Origin: Massilia kyonggiensis
GTDB taxonomy: Bacteria; Pseudomonadota; Gammaproteobacteria; Burkholderiales; Burkholderiaceae_D
DNA length: 64,000 nt
Direction of reading: 5' to 3'
Assembly: GCF_024756235.1 (NCBI RefSeq)
Contig: NZ_JANUGY010000007.1
Span: 186,001-250,000 of the forward strand
Shown: in pieces, positions 44,372 to 52,532 of the stretch
Position numbering within the stretch: the stretch's first letter is position 1
How the letters are laid out: each line of letters starts with the position of its first letter
The notes under the pieces: model-generated
Told to the model about the DNA's origin: nothing
Seen by the model: the letters and a program-made list of their open reading frames with translations, nothing else
Database searches by the model: none
Position numbers and translations under genes: made by a program

Positions 44372-45592
44372 ATGCGTTTGCCGGGAACCCGGTACCAGGA
44401 ACCGGGCTGGGAAGAAGTGCGCAAGTTGCTGGGACAGTGCTCGCTCGCCGCGCTGCGCGGTCTCGACGCCGCACATCTTGATCTCGACGATTACGTGGAG
44501 CGCATGACGGACCAGCTCCTGGCCCAGCGCCACAGCCCGCGCGCCCGGGCGGCCGGCAACGGTTATGGCGACACCGTCCACGAGCTGGCGGTGGCGCTCG
44601 TGGTCGAGCTGCGCGCCCGTCCGGCCGACTGGGACGCACTGTGCGCCGCCCTGGCGGAAGGCGCGGCAGGCGACGCGCTGCTGCGCAAGAAGGTGAACGA
44701 CATGTACGCCGTGCTGCGCGACCGCGTGGACGCCGACAACTACCAGGCCGCCTGCGGCCGCCCGTGCAGCCCGAACCGCATGTACGCGTACCGGATGCTG
44801 GACACCGCCTACCACGACGTCGCCCGGCTGTTCGCCAACTGGCGCGCGCACCGGGCCCAGGTCGGCGCGATCCTCGGCCGCGAGATCGCCGACGGCGCCG
44901 ACCCCATCGAAGTGCGCCAGCTGCGCACGATCCACGACTGCCGCGCCGAGTGGATCCTGCGCTGGAGCGCGTCGCTGGAAGACTTCGGCGGCGGCCCCGG
45001 CCCGCTGCACACGCGCTCCAAGCGCTTCGCGAGCCTGAAAACGAGCCCGGAACGGATCGCCGCCATGCTGCACGAGATCGGCGATTACGAACAGCTGTCG
45101 GCCAACCGCGACGAGGACTGGCTGCAGGACCTGGGCGACGCGTCGGTCTGGGTGGAAGATTACTGGCGCGTGCTGCAGGAATCGGAGAGCGCGGCGACGC
45201 CCGGCCACGATCGTATCCTGGAAGCGCAGCAGGATGCGCTCGACGACGCGGCACCTGAACCCGATCCGGTGCCGGACGAAGCGGATCCCCGCCTGGAAAC
45301 GCTGGCGCTGAGCGTTTCACTGCCCCCCGGCTATGTTGCGCAGGCGCCGGCGGATGGCCTGCTGGCGGCGGAAGGCCTGCCGGTGGGGCTGGCCGTGTAC
45401 GCGAAGCTGCTGGGTCCGGACGACGACGCGTACCCGGACGCGTGGCGCGACCCGGCCACGGGCGCGCTGCCGACGATGCAGCAGCTGGCGGCGCTGGCCG
45501 AGGTGTCGCTGCCGACGCTGCGCAAGCGCCGCGACGCCGCGATCGCGAGATTGAGCGCCGCCTTTGACACGAAGCGAGGAAGCGATGCATAG
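44372..45592 (+). CDS. Unrecognised protein with C-terminal sigma-region-4-like HTH
   Basis: 406 residues, soluble. No known full-length family recognised. The last 40 residues, TMQQLAALAEVSLPTLRKRR followed by DAAIARL, look like the helix-turn-helix of sigma factor region 4 or a related DNA-binding domain; the rest is helical with many Arg, Asp and Trp. An acidic linker (about 285-315) separates the two parts. It starts 97 bases after the transpeptidase gene, has AAGAGG before its ATG, and overlaps the next gene by 8 bases. By position and pairing it may be a regulator of this cluster, but this is inference. Confidence 0.7.
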   Translation: MRLPGTRYQEPGWEEVRKLLGQCSLAALRGLDAAHLDLDDYVERMTDQLLAQRHSPRARAAGNGYGDTVHELAVALVVELRARPADWDALCAALAEGAAGDALLRKKVNDMYAVLRDRVDADNYQAACGRPCSPNRMYAYRMLDTAYHDVARLFANWRAHRAQVGAILGREIADGADPIEVRQLRTIHDCRAEWILRWSASLEDFGGGPGPLHTRSKRFASLKTSPERIAAMLHEIGDYEQLSANRDEDWLQDLGDASVWVEDYWRVLQESESAATPGHDRILEAQQDALDDAAPEPDPVPDEADPRLETLALSVSLPPGYVAQAPADGLLAAEGLPVGLAVYAKLLGPDDDAYPDAWRDPATGALPTMQQLAALAEVSLPTLRKRRDAAIARLSAAFDTKRGSDA

Positions 45593-46148
45593 CAACGAGA
45601 ACACCGCCCGCCGGCTGCAGGAAGCCCTGCTGCTGGCCCGCCGCAAGGACGGCGACCGGTTGATGCTGGACGATGCCACGCTGGCCGCCGCGCTGGACGG
45701 CAGCCGGCCGCTGACGTCCGGCGAGCGGGCCGCGCTGCAGGCCTCGCCGCTGACCGCGCGCCGGCTGCGTCATCTCGCGCTGGCGCGCCGCGCCGCCGCA
45801 TCGACCGCGTGGCGCGGCAGCCGCGGCGCGCTGCGGGCCGCGAGCGCCGGCGCGCCCGCTGCGGTCGTGACGGACGATGGCTGGTGGACCCTGCACTTCG
45901 TCCCAGCGGGCGGCGGCTGGCGCGCGATCCTGCAACTGGCGCCGCAGGCCCCGTTCGCGGAAGCGCTGCTCGTCGCGCGCGCGCCGCTGCGTGTCGTGGA
46001 CGGCGCCGGCGGCGTGATGCTCGCCGGCCAGCTCGATGTGGACGGCGAATGCGAGACCGCCTGGCCGTTCGCCGCGCCACCTCATGAACACTTGCAGGCG
46101 CACGGCGCCCGTTTCACCGTCGAACCGCTGGAGGCGGACACACCATGA
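45585..46148 (+). CDS. Hypothetical protein, 187 aa, possible partner of the HTH protein
   Basis: Not recognised. The N-terminal part (LQEALLLARRKDGDRLMLDD, LTSGERAALQASPLTARRLRHLAL) is helical and resembles the cytoplasmic part of anti-sigma-like proteins in layout. The C-terminal half (TDDGWWTLHFVPAGGGWRAILQL onward) is strand-rich. No membrane helix is present. It overlaps the HTH gene by 8 bases and the next gene by 4, so it is translationally coupled to both. Confidence 0.62.
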   Translation: MHSNENTARRLQEALLLARRKDGDRLMLDDATLAAALDGSRPLTSGERAALQASPLTARRLRHLALARRAAASTAWRGSRGALRAASAGAPAAVVTDDGWWTLHFVPAGGGWRAILQLAPQAPFAEALLVARAPLRVVDGAGGVMLAGQLDVDGECETAWPFAAPPHEHLQAHGARFTVEPLEADTP

Positions 46149-47179
46149 TCCCATTCTTCAAGCGCGCCGCGCCCGTGCATGACGCCTGCGCCCTCGGGCG
46201 CACGGCCGTCGCGCTGCCGCTGTCTCCCGGCTGCGGCGCGCCGCCGGGGTGCCCCGTCGTCATCGTCGACGCGGACGGCCGCCCGCGCCGCGCCACGACC
46301 CCGGCCGGGAAAAAGGTCGAGCTGCGTCCCGGCGAACTCGCCTGGGCATTCCATCCGGGACCGTACACGATCGACGTGGTCCCGTACGCGCAGGCACCGG
46401 AGATCGGCCTGCGCACGACCTTCGCCATCGACCCGCAGGACCCCGCCGCCGCGGGTAAACGCTTCGACCTGTACCTGGCCGCCGAAGCGGATGGCCGCGT
46501 CGACCTGGCCGCGTTGGGCGCGAACGTGGAAAGCGCCGTGCGCAGCGCGCTGGAGCAGGGCGCGCTGGACCTGCCGCCGTGCGCGGACATCGACGAGTGG
46601 AACGCGTTCCGCCAGGGCCTGAACCGCCTGCTGTACCTGCGCTTCGGCCTGACCGTGGACGATTGCGTGCCCGTCGAGCTGGAGGGCGTCGACTATGCGG
46701 CGCAACTGGCTGCCCGCGCGGTCGCAAGCACAGCGGCCGTGGCGCCCGCACCCGTCGCGGACAAGGTCGTACCGGACCTCGCCGACGCGAAGTCGTTGCG
46801 CCGCCTGTTCCTCGAACTGCCATGCCTGATGTGCGGCCTGCGCCTCGGCGCGCTGCCGAACGGGCAGGAACAGTTCCGTCAGCAGCAGGCCCTGCTGCAG
46901 CGCCTGGACCGCCTGTCCGTCGAGATCACGACGATGCCCGCCCTCGTGCTGGCCGCGCCGGGGCAGCCGCTCGCGCTGGACGAACAACTGCGCCGCATGC
47001 GCCACAGCCGCCGCGCCACCGTCGCGCTGGACGAGGCCTGGGCGCTGCTGGCCCGTCTTGAAGGCGCGCAGGGGGAGCGCCTCGCCGCGCTGTACGACGA
47101 GGCCGAGCGCATCGTCGCCAACCTCGAAGCCGATTGCGCCGGCCGGCGCGCGGCGAAGCACGTCGCGGAGGCCGTATGA
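46145..47179 (+). CDS. Hypothetical protein, 344 aa, of the kinase/SPFH cluster
   Basis: Not recognised. The first 130 residues are beta-rich (ELRPGELAWAFHPGPYTIDVVPYA, FDLYLAAEADGRVDL) and resemble the start of the band-7-like protein at 48207 (PGPDELAVFFGVRALSGV) in general layout, suggesting an adaptor fold. The second half is helical (FRQQQALLQRLDRLSVEITTM, LDEAWALLARLEGAQGERLA). One CxxC-like pair (LPCLMCGLRLG) lies near residue 225. It overlaps both neighbours by 4 bases. Confidence 0.62.
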   Translation: MIPFFKRAAPVHDACALGRTAVALPLSPGCGAPPGCPVVIVDADGRPRRATTPAGKKVELRPGELAWAFHPGPYTIDVVPYAQAPEIGLRTTFAIDPQDPAAAGKRFDLYLAAEADGRVDLAALGANVESAVRSALEQGALDLPPCADIDEWNAFRQGLNRLLYLRFGLTVDDCVPVELEGVDYAAQLAARAVASTAAVAPAPVADKVVPDLADAKSLRRLFLELPCLMCGLRLGALPNGQEQFRQQQALLQRLDRLSVEITTMPALVLAAPGQPLALDEQLRRMRHSRRATVALDEAWALLARLEGAQGERLAALYDEAERIVANLEADCAGRRAAKHVAEAV

Positions 47180-48171
47180 GTGGGCCCGCGCAAGCCATCT
47201 GCCGTACGCGCCTGCCCGACGGCACGCTGCTCACCGTAACGGCCACCCGGCGCGAACGCGCGGGCCGCGCGGACGTCAAGTGCACCGTGCCGGGCGACGC
47301 GGCCATGGCCGAACGGCTGCAGCAAGTGGTCCGCCTCGCGCGCCACACGGAAGCGAAGATCGACAGCCGCGACCAGGTCGTGCTCGGCGTCGACCGCGCG
47401 CCGGCCGGACGCGACTGTGAACTGGCCTTCGTGCTCGCCGACCGCCTCGTGCGCGGCGTGTGGCACGGCCGCGGCGACGTCGTCGCCAACGGCTGGTCGG
47501 ATGCCTGGCAGCTGGGCCGCGTGGACGGTCACGACGTCGCGGATGCGTCGCCCGAGGCGCTGCTCGGCGGCCCGGACGGCCTGTCGCACCTGGGCCAGCT
47601 GGACGGTCACCCCGATCCCGGCGCCCGCGTGTCCAGCGCCCGTGCGTGGTTCCCGCTGCACAGCGGCGGAGAGGGCGATGGCCTCGGCTGGGTCGAGGTA
47701 AGCGTGCACCCGCTGGAGGGCGAACGGGTGGACGAGGAACAGACGATCGTGGTGCCGGGCGCGGATGCGGCGCGCCAGCTGGCGGTGCGCGAGGCGCTGG
47801 CCGGTGCCCGTCACTTCGACGGCCGTGGGCTCGGCCGCTGGCGGACGACGGTGCGTTTCAGCGACGCCGCCTTCGCCGGCCGGTCGTACGAACTGGCGCT
47901 CGTGCTGGCCGACCGCATCGCGCGCGGCCGCGACTTCATCCCGCGCGCCCGCCTGCTGGCGACGGGGTGCTCGGATGCGTGGCATGCGGGCCGCGTGGAC
48001 GCAGTGGACGGCATCGTGCCGAAATGCGCGCTGCTGCTGCGCGAGGCAGGGCCGGGCGACCGCATCGTGCTGCCGCACGCGTGGCGTGAGAGCTTGCCGG
48101 CCGGGTTCGCGGACGACGTCCGTGCGCGCGGCGCGAGTGTCGTGTGCGCGGAGCGGATCGGAATCATTTGA
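47176..48171 (+). CDS. Protein with two Lon-protease-like domains, probably inactive or atypical
   Basis: 331 residues. Two copies of one motif appear: CELAFVLADRLVRGVWHGRG (about 75-125) and YELALVLADRIARGRDFIPRARLLATG (about 235-265). The second continues CSDAWHAGRVDAVDGI, then a K-CALLLREAGPGDRIVLP stretch resembling the end of the Lon proteolytic domain (S..ELA..LA, ATG, catalytic K). In the second copy a serine (GRSYELAL) and the lysine are where Lon has its Ser-Lys dyad; in the first copy the serine is cysteine and the lysine is absent. The family assignment is from pattern only. It overlaps the upstream gene by 4 bases. Confidence 0.6.
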   Translation: MSGPAQAICRTRLPDGTLLTVTATRRERAGRADVKCTVPGDAAMAERLQQVVRLARHTEAKIDSRDQVVLGVDRAPAGRDCELAFVLADRLVRGVWHGRGDVVANGWSDAWQLGRVDGHDVADASPEALLGGPDGLSHLGQLDGHPDPGARVSSARAWFPLHSGGEGDGLGWVEVSVHPLEGERVDEEQTIVVPGADAARQLAVREALAGARHFDGRGLGRWRTTVRFSDAAFAGRSYELALVLADRIARGRDFIPRARLLATGCSDAWHAGRVDAVDGIVPKCALLLREAGPGDRIVLPHAWRESLPAGFADDVRARGASVVCAERIGII

Positions 48172-48206
48172 TGTAGGCTTGCAGGGCGAGCCGGAAGGAG
48201 TCGACG

Positions 48207-50174
48207 ATGTTGCGGATGTTTGGATTGGGTGGGGCAAAATGCCCGCGCTGTTCCCACGGGACCGGTGCGGCGGACGGCTATTGCGCCGCCTGCGGCCTGA
48301 TGCTCGGCACACCGCGCCATGCGCCCGTGCTGGTCGAGAACCGCTGGGTGCCCGGGCCGGACGAACTCGCGGTGTTCTTCGGCGTGCGCGCGCTGTCCGG
48401 CGTGTTCGTCAAGACGCTGCGCGTGCCCGCCACGGCGCGTGCGTACATCCTGCAAGGCGAGCAAGCCACGGAAGTGCCGCAGGGCGAGTACGAGATCGAA
48501 GGATTTTTTACGCGCCTGAACCACCTGCTGCGCGACCAGCACGCGGAAATCCTCGTCACGCGCAGCGGCGCGCTGCCCGTCGAATTCGAGCTGGATGGCC
48601 TGGTCAGCGCCGAGCACCTGGAGGTGTCCGCGCGGCTCGCGCTGTCCGTGCGGATCGAGAGCGTGCCCGCGTTCGCGCGGCATTTCATGACGATGCCCGG
48701 CACGGTGAAGGCCGACCACCTGCGCGAACTGCTGCTGCAGCCGGTGCGCCAGCTGGCGGGCGAATTCGTCGCCGCCCGTTCGCTGCGCGAGATGGCGGGC
48801 CAGCGCGAACTGCGTCCGGAACTGGACCAGCACCTGCAGGGCGGCCTTGCCACCCTGCTCGCGGATTACGGCCTGGCCATCGTCCGCGTGGAGACGCTGG
48901 CGCTGCGCCACGACCGCTTCGACGCCAACCGCGCCCGCATCGGCAGCCTGTGGCTCGCCGTGGACGAGCAGCGGGTGAAGGTCGAGCATGCGCGCCAGCT
49001 CGACGAACTGTACTCGGACGACGAATGGCGCCGCATCGCGCGCGAGGAAAGCCAGGCGCGCCTCGCGCACCGGCGCGCGGAACTGCGCCAGGGCGCCGGC
49101 ATCGAGCGCGCGGAGATGAGTTTGCAGAACGCCGAGCGCGCACAGGCGATCCGCGCCCGCGAGATCGAGCTGTATGGCCGCATCGTCGAGTCCCGTTCGC
49201 GCAAGCACGCGATCGAACGGGGCGCGCAAGACCTTGTCGCGGAACTGGAACACGAACTGGCACAGAAACGGGGTGCGCGCGCGGACCAGGAGACGGAATG
49301 GGCGCACCTGCGCGAACTGGCCGCCGTGCGCATGCGCGAAGAGGTCGCACTGGCGCGCCAGGATGCGGCGCAGGTGCGCACGGTGGCCGCACAGCGCTTC
49401 GCGCACCAGTTGCTGCAACAGCAGATCAGGAACAAGATCGAACAGGCGCGCGACATCGAGGACGCGGCCCGCCAGCGCGCGGAACTGGCGCGCCTGCACG
49501 CGGCCGAGGAAGACGCGGCACGACGCATGCGCGAGATCGAGGCGCAGGCGCATGCGGCGCGGCTGCGGGCGGCGGAGCGGGAAGAGTCCGTCGACGTGGA
49601 AGCCGTGCGCCAGCGCGTTGAAGCGTTGCGCCGCGACGGCACGCAGGCCGATGCGCTGGCCCAGCACGAAAAACTGCTGCGCACGATCGAAGCGGATGCG
49701 GCGCTGCAGCGGGTGGCGCTGGATGGCGAGGAAGCCCGCGCGGTGCTGCAGGCCGAGATGCTCGGCGCCGAGCGCGCGCACGAACTGCGCCGCATGGAGA
49801 CGCTGGGCGCCGTGGACGACACGACGAAGCTGGTGCTGGCCGGCGAAACGAATGCCGCGCTGCTGGCGGACGTGCTGAAGGCGCGGACGCAGGCCGGCAT
49901 GAGCGCCGAGCAGCTGGCGGCATTGACGTCGTCGCGCCTCGCCGATGAACAGGTCGAACGCGAGCGCGCGCGGCGCGACGCGGAACTGGAGCGTGAACGG
50001 CGCCACCAGCTGGAACTGCTCGCGCTGCAGAACGACGTCAACAAGACCGCGCTGGCCACGCAGGCGCAACTGGGCGGCGCGCTGATTGCGGGGTCGGCCT
50101 GCCGCCACGCCGGCGCCCAGGCCGGCGACCGGTTCTGCGGTACGTGCGGCGCGCCGCTGCCGGCGCGGGGATGA
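48207..50174 (+). CDS. Zinc ribbon - band-7-like - coiled-coil - zinc ribbon protein
   Basis: 655 residues. An N-terminal zinc ribbon (C12xxC15, C26xxC29) precedes a band-7/SPFH-like domain (about 45-245; DELAVFFGVRALSGVFVKTL, RLALSVRIESVPAFARHFM, QPVRQLAGEFVAARSL), then a long charged coiled coil (about 255-620) and a C-terminal ribbon ending DRFCGTCGAPL. SPFH proteins scaffold membrane microdomains, but no membrane helix is seen here. GGAAGGAG precedes the ATG. Its stop overlaps the kinase start by 4 bases, so it probably works with the kinase, perhaps as an oligomeric platform. Confidence 0.75.
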   Translation: MLRMFGLGGAKCPRCSHGTGAADGYCAACGLMLGTPRHAPVLVENRWVPGPDELAVFFGVRALSGVFVKTLRVPATARAYILQGEQATEVPQGEYEIEGFFTRLNHLLRDQHAEILVTRSGALPVEFELDGLVSAEHLEVSARLALSVRIESVPAFARHFMTMPGTVKADHLRELLLQPVRQLAGEFVAARSLREMAGQRELRPELDQHLQGGLATLLADYGLAIVRVETLALRHDRFDANRARIGSLWLAVDEQRVKVEHARQLDELYSDDEWRRIAREESQARLAHRRAELRQGAGIERAEMSLQNAERAQAIRAREIELYGRIVESRSRKHAIERGAQDLVAELEHELAQKRGARADQETEWAHLRELAAVRMREEVALARQDAAQVRTVAAQRFAHQLLQQQIRNKIEQARDIEDAARQRAELARLHAAEEDAARRMREIEAQAHAARLRAAEREESVDVEAVRQRVEALRRDGTQADALAQHEKLLRTIEADAALQRVALDGEEARAVLQAEMLGAERAHELRRMETLGAVDDTTKLVLAGETNAALLADVLKARTQAGMSAEQLAALTSSRLADEQVERERARRDAELERERRHQLELLALQNDVNKTALATQAQLGGALIAGSACRHAGAQAGDRFCGTCGAPLPARG

Positions 50175-52354
50175 TGCAGACGGCGATCGACAAGCTGCGC
50201 GAACTGCGCGCGCTGCACGAAGACGGCCTGTTGAGCCGCCAGGAATTCGACAGCCGCAAGAACGCGATCCTCGACGCGGCGTATCCAGCCGATTCTTCGG
50301 CGGATGCGCCCGTGCGCGCCGGCACCGAGATCGGCCTGATGGCCACGCAGGAAGTGGGGCCCGTCAATCGCCGCTACCGGCTGGAGCACCTGATCGCGCA
50401 GGGCGGCATGGGCGAGGTGTGGCAGGCGACCGACCTGGCCACGCATGCGGAACTGGGCCACAGCGCCCAGGTCGCGCTGAAGATCCTGCCGCCCCGGCTC
50501 ACGGAAAACTCGTTGCATGCGAAGCTGCTGATCGAGGAAGCGGCACGCGCGCGCCAGCTGGCGCACCAGCACATCGTGCGCGTGTACGACTGGGCGCAGG
50601 ACCCGGCGACCGGCAGCTATTTCATCATCATGGAGTGCCTGGAAGGCGAGGACCTCGACTCGCTGCTGGCGCGCGTGGGCCGGCTCGACCTGCAACGCGC
50701 GCTGGACGTGCTGGCGCCCGTGGCCGCGGCACTGGACTACGCGTGGGAGCGGCATCACCTCGTCCACCGCGACATCAAGCCCGCCAACGTGTTCCTCGCG
50801 CGCGGCGGCGACGTCAAGCTGCTCGACTTCGGCATCGCGGCGCGCGCCCGCGCGGGCGGCCTTGCGCTGGAAGCCCCGGCCAGCTCGGGCACGGCGGGCT
50901 ACCGCGCGCCGGAAGCCAGCGGTACCGGCGGCGTGCCGGACCGGGGGCTGGATGTGTATGCGGTTGCCGTCATGCTGTACCAGATGCTTGCCGGTGCGCT
51001 GCCCGCCGGCGCCGAGCCCGCGCGGCCGGAGGCATTGAGCGATGCCCAGTGGGCCGTGCTGCGCGCCGCCTTCGCGCAGGATCCAGGCCGGCGTCCGGCC
51101 AGCGTGACGGATCTGCTCGCGCGGCTGCAGGCGGCGCCGGTCGTCGACGAGGCGGCGCGGCTGGCTGCGGACGCCATCGAACAGGAGCGCGCCGCACGCG
51201 AACTGGCGGCGCGCAAGCTGGCGCAGGCCCAGGCGGAAGCGGCGGCGAAAGCGCAGCTGGAACGCCAGCGTCGCGAACAGGAGCGGGCTGCGAAGCTGGC
51301 CGCGGAAGCTGCGCGTGCGGCGCGCAAGGAAGCGCTGCGCCAGCAGTTGCTGGAGCGGCGCGCGGCGGAAGCGGAAAAGGCGAGACTGGAGCGCGAGGAA
51401 GCGCAGCGCAAGCTCGTGCAGGCGAAGGCCGCCGCCGCGTACATCGCGGAACAGAAGCGCGCCCGGCTCGAAGAAGCGGCGCGCGCGCAGGCCGTGCTGA
51501 CGCAGCTGATGCCCACGCCGGCCAGCCCCGTCGCGGACACGGAAGGCGTGCTGCGCGACCGCTTCCTGGGCGGCGACGCCAAGGGGCCGGAACTCGTGCT
51601 GCTGCCGACCGGCCGCTTCCAGATGGGTTCTCCCGAGCACGAACGGAAGATCGCGATGGACGCCGGCTCGCAGCCGGGCTGGCTGGCGCGCGAGCTGCCG
51701 CAGCACTGGGTCGGCATCGAGAAGCCGATCGCGATGGGCCGCTATCCGGTCACGGTCGGGGAATGGCGCGTGTTCGTGGCCAGTACGGGCTGGCGGCCGA
51801 GCGGGGAAACCGACTGGGACGCGCCGGGCTTCGCGCAGACGGACCGCCATCCTGTCGTGGGCGTGAACTGGTTCGACGCCATCCGCTACGTGCGCTGGCT
51901 GTCCGAGGCGACCGGTAAATCGTACCGGCTGCCGAGCGAGGCGGAATGGGAATACGCGTGCCGCGCCGGGACGAAGACGGCGTTTTCGTTCGGCGACACG
52001 ATCACGACGGACCAGGCCAATTACGACGGCAATTTCACGTACAACGGCGGCCCGCGCGGCGAGTACCGGCGCGGCACGACGCCGGTCGGCATGTTCGCGG
52101 CCAACGCCTGGGGCCTGTTCGACATGCACGGCAACGTGTGGGAATGGGTGCAGGACGTCGTGCACGACAATTACGACGGCGCGCCCCTCGACGGTTCAGC
52201 GTGGGAAGAAGGGGGCGACCAGGCCCGGCGCATCCTGCGCGGCGGCTCCTGGCTGTACAACCCGCGCTACCTGCGCTCGGCGCTGCGCAACGGCTTTTCG
52301 GCCGCCCTGTCGAACGACATCGTGGGTTTTCGTATCGTACGCGATCTGATGTAG
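50171..52354 (+). CDS. SHOCT - Ser/Thr kinase - coiled coil - FGE-sulfatase fusion protein
   Basis: 727 residues. A short SHOCT-like helix pair (1-35; LRALHEDGLLSRQEFDSRK) precedes a Hanks-type kinase (about 68-330) with G-loop IAQGGMGEVW, VALKIL (K104), LVHRDIKPANVF (D201) and DFG (219-221). A basic Ala-rich coiled coil follows (about 335-465), then a formylglycine-generating-enzyme (SUMF1) domain (about 475-727; ELVLLPTGRFQMGSPEHER, LPSEAEWEYACRAG, MHGNVWEWVQDV, LRGGSW). SUMF1 domains fused to kinases usually bind ligands rather than make formylglycine. No membrane helix is seen. ATGA overlap with the SPFH gene. Confidence 0.88.
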   Translation: MMQTAIDKLRELRALHEDGLLSRQEFDSRKNAILDAAYPADSSADAPVRAGTEIGLMATQEVGPVNRRYRLEHLIAQGGMGEVWQATDLATHAELGHSAQVALKILPPRLTENSLHAKLLIEEAARARQLAHQHIVRVYDWAQDPATGSYFIIMECLEGEDLDSLLARVGRLDLQRALDVLAPVAAALDYAWERHHLVHRDIKPANVFLARGGDVKLLDFGIAARARAGGLALEAPASSGTAGYRAPEASGTGGVPDRGLDVYAVAVMLYQMLAGALPAGAEPARPEALSDAQWAVLRAAFAQDPGRRPASVTDLLARLQAAPVVDEAARLAADAIEQERAARELAARKLAQAQAEAAAKAQLERQRREQERAAKLAAEAARAARKEALRQQLLERRAAEAEKARLEREEAQRKLVQAKAAAAYIAEQKRARLEEAARAQAVLTQLMPTPASPVADTEGVLRDRFLGGDAKGPELVLLPTGRFQMGSPEHERKIAMDAGSQPGWLARELPQHWVGIEKPIAMGRYPVTVGEWRVFVASTGWRPSGETDWDAPGFAQTDRHPVVGVNWFDAIRYVRWLSEATGKSYRLPSEAEWEYACRAGTKTAFSFGDTITTDQANYDGNFTYNGGPRGEYRRGTTPVGMFAANAWGLFDMHGNVWEWVQDVVHDNYDGAPLDGSAWEEGGDQARRILRGGSWLYNPRYLRSALRNGFSAALSNDIVGFRIVRDLM

Positions 52355-52426
52355 CCAACACGATACGCAGCGGAAATTCCGGCCCGGGCGCATAATGAAT
52401 CGCACTCTGCAAACGAGGAGGCGATC

Positions 52427-52531
52427 ATGCGAATTCCCAAGGATATCCAGATCCCGTTCATCGTGCTGTCGCTGGAAGCCGTCTTGCTGACCGGCGCGGC
52501 GCTGATCTTCCTGATCCTGCGACCGGGCTGA
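52427..52531 (+). CDS. 34-residue single-span membrane peptide
   Basis: A short frame beginning MRIPKDIQIPFIVLSLEAVL and ending FLILRPG, with one hydrophobic helix over most of its length. GAGGAGG at 52415-52421 is spaced 5 bases from the ATG, a strong ribosome site. It lies 72 bases after the kinase-FGE gene on the same strand and ends one base before the stop of the convergent FHA gene. Probably a real small inner-membrane protein; function unknown. Confidence 0.6.
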   Translation: MRIPKDIQIPFIVLSLEAVLLTGAALIFLILRPG

Positions 52532-52532
52532 C

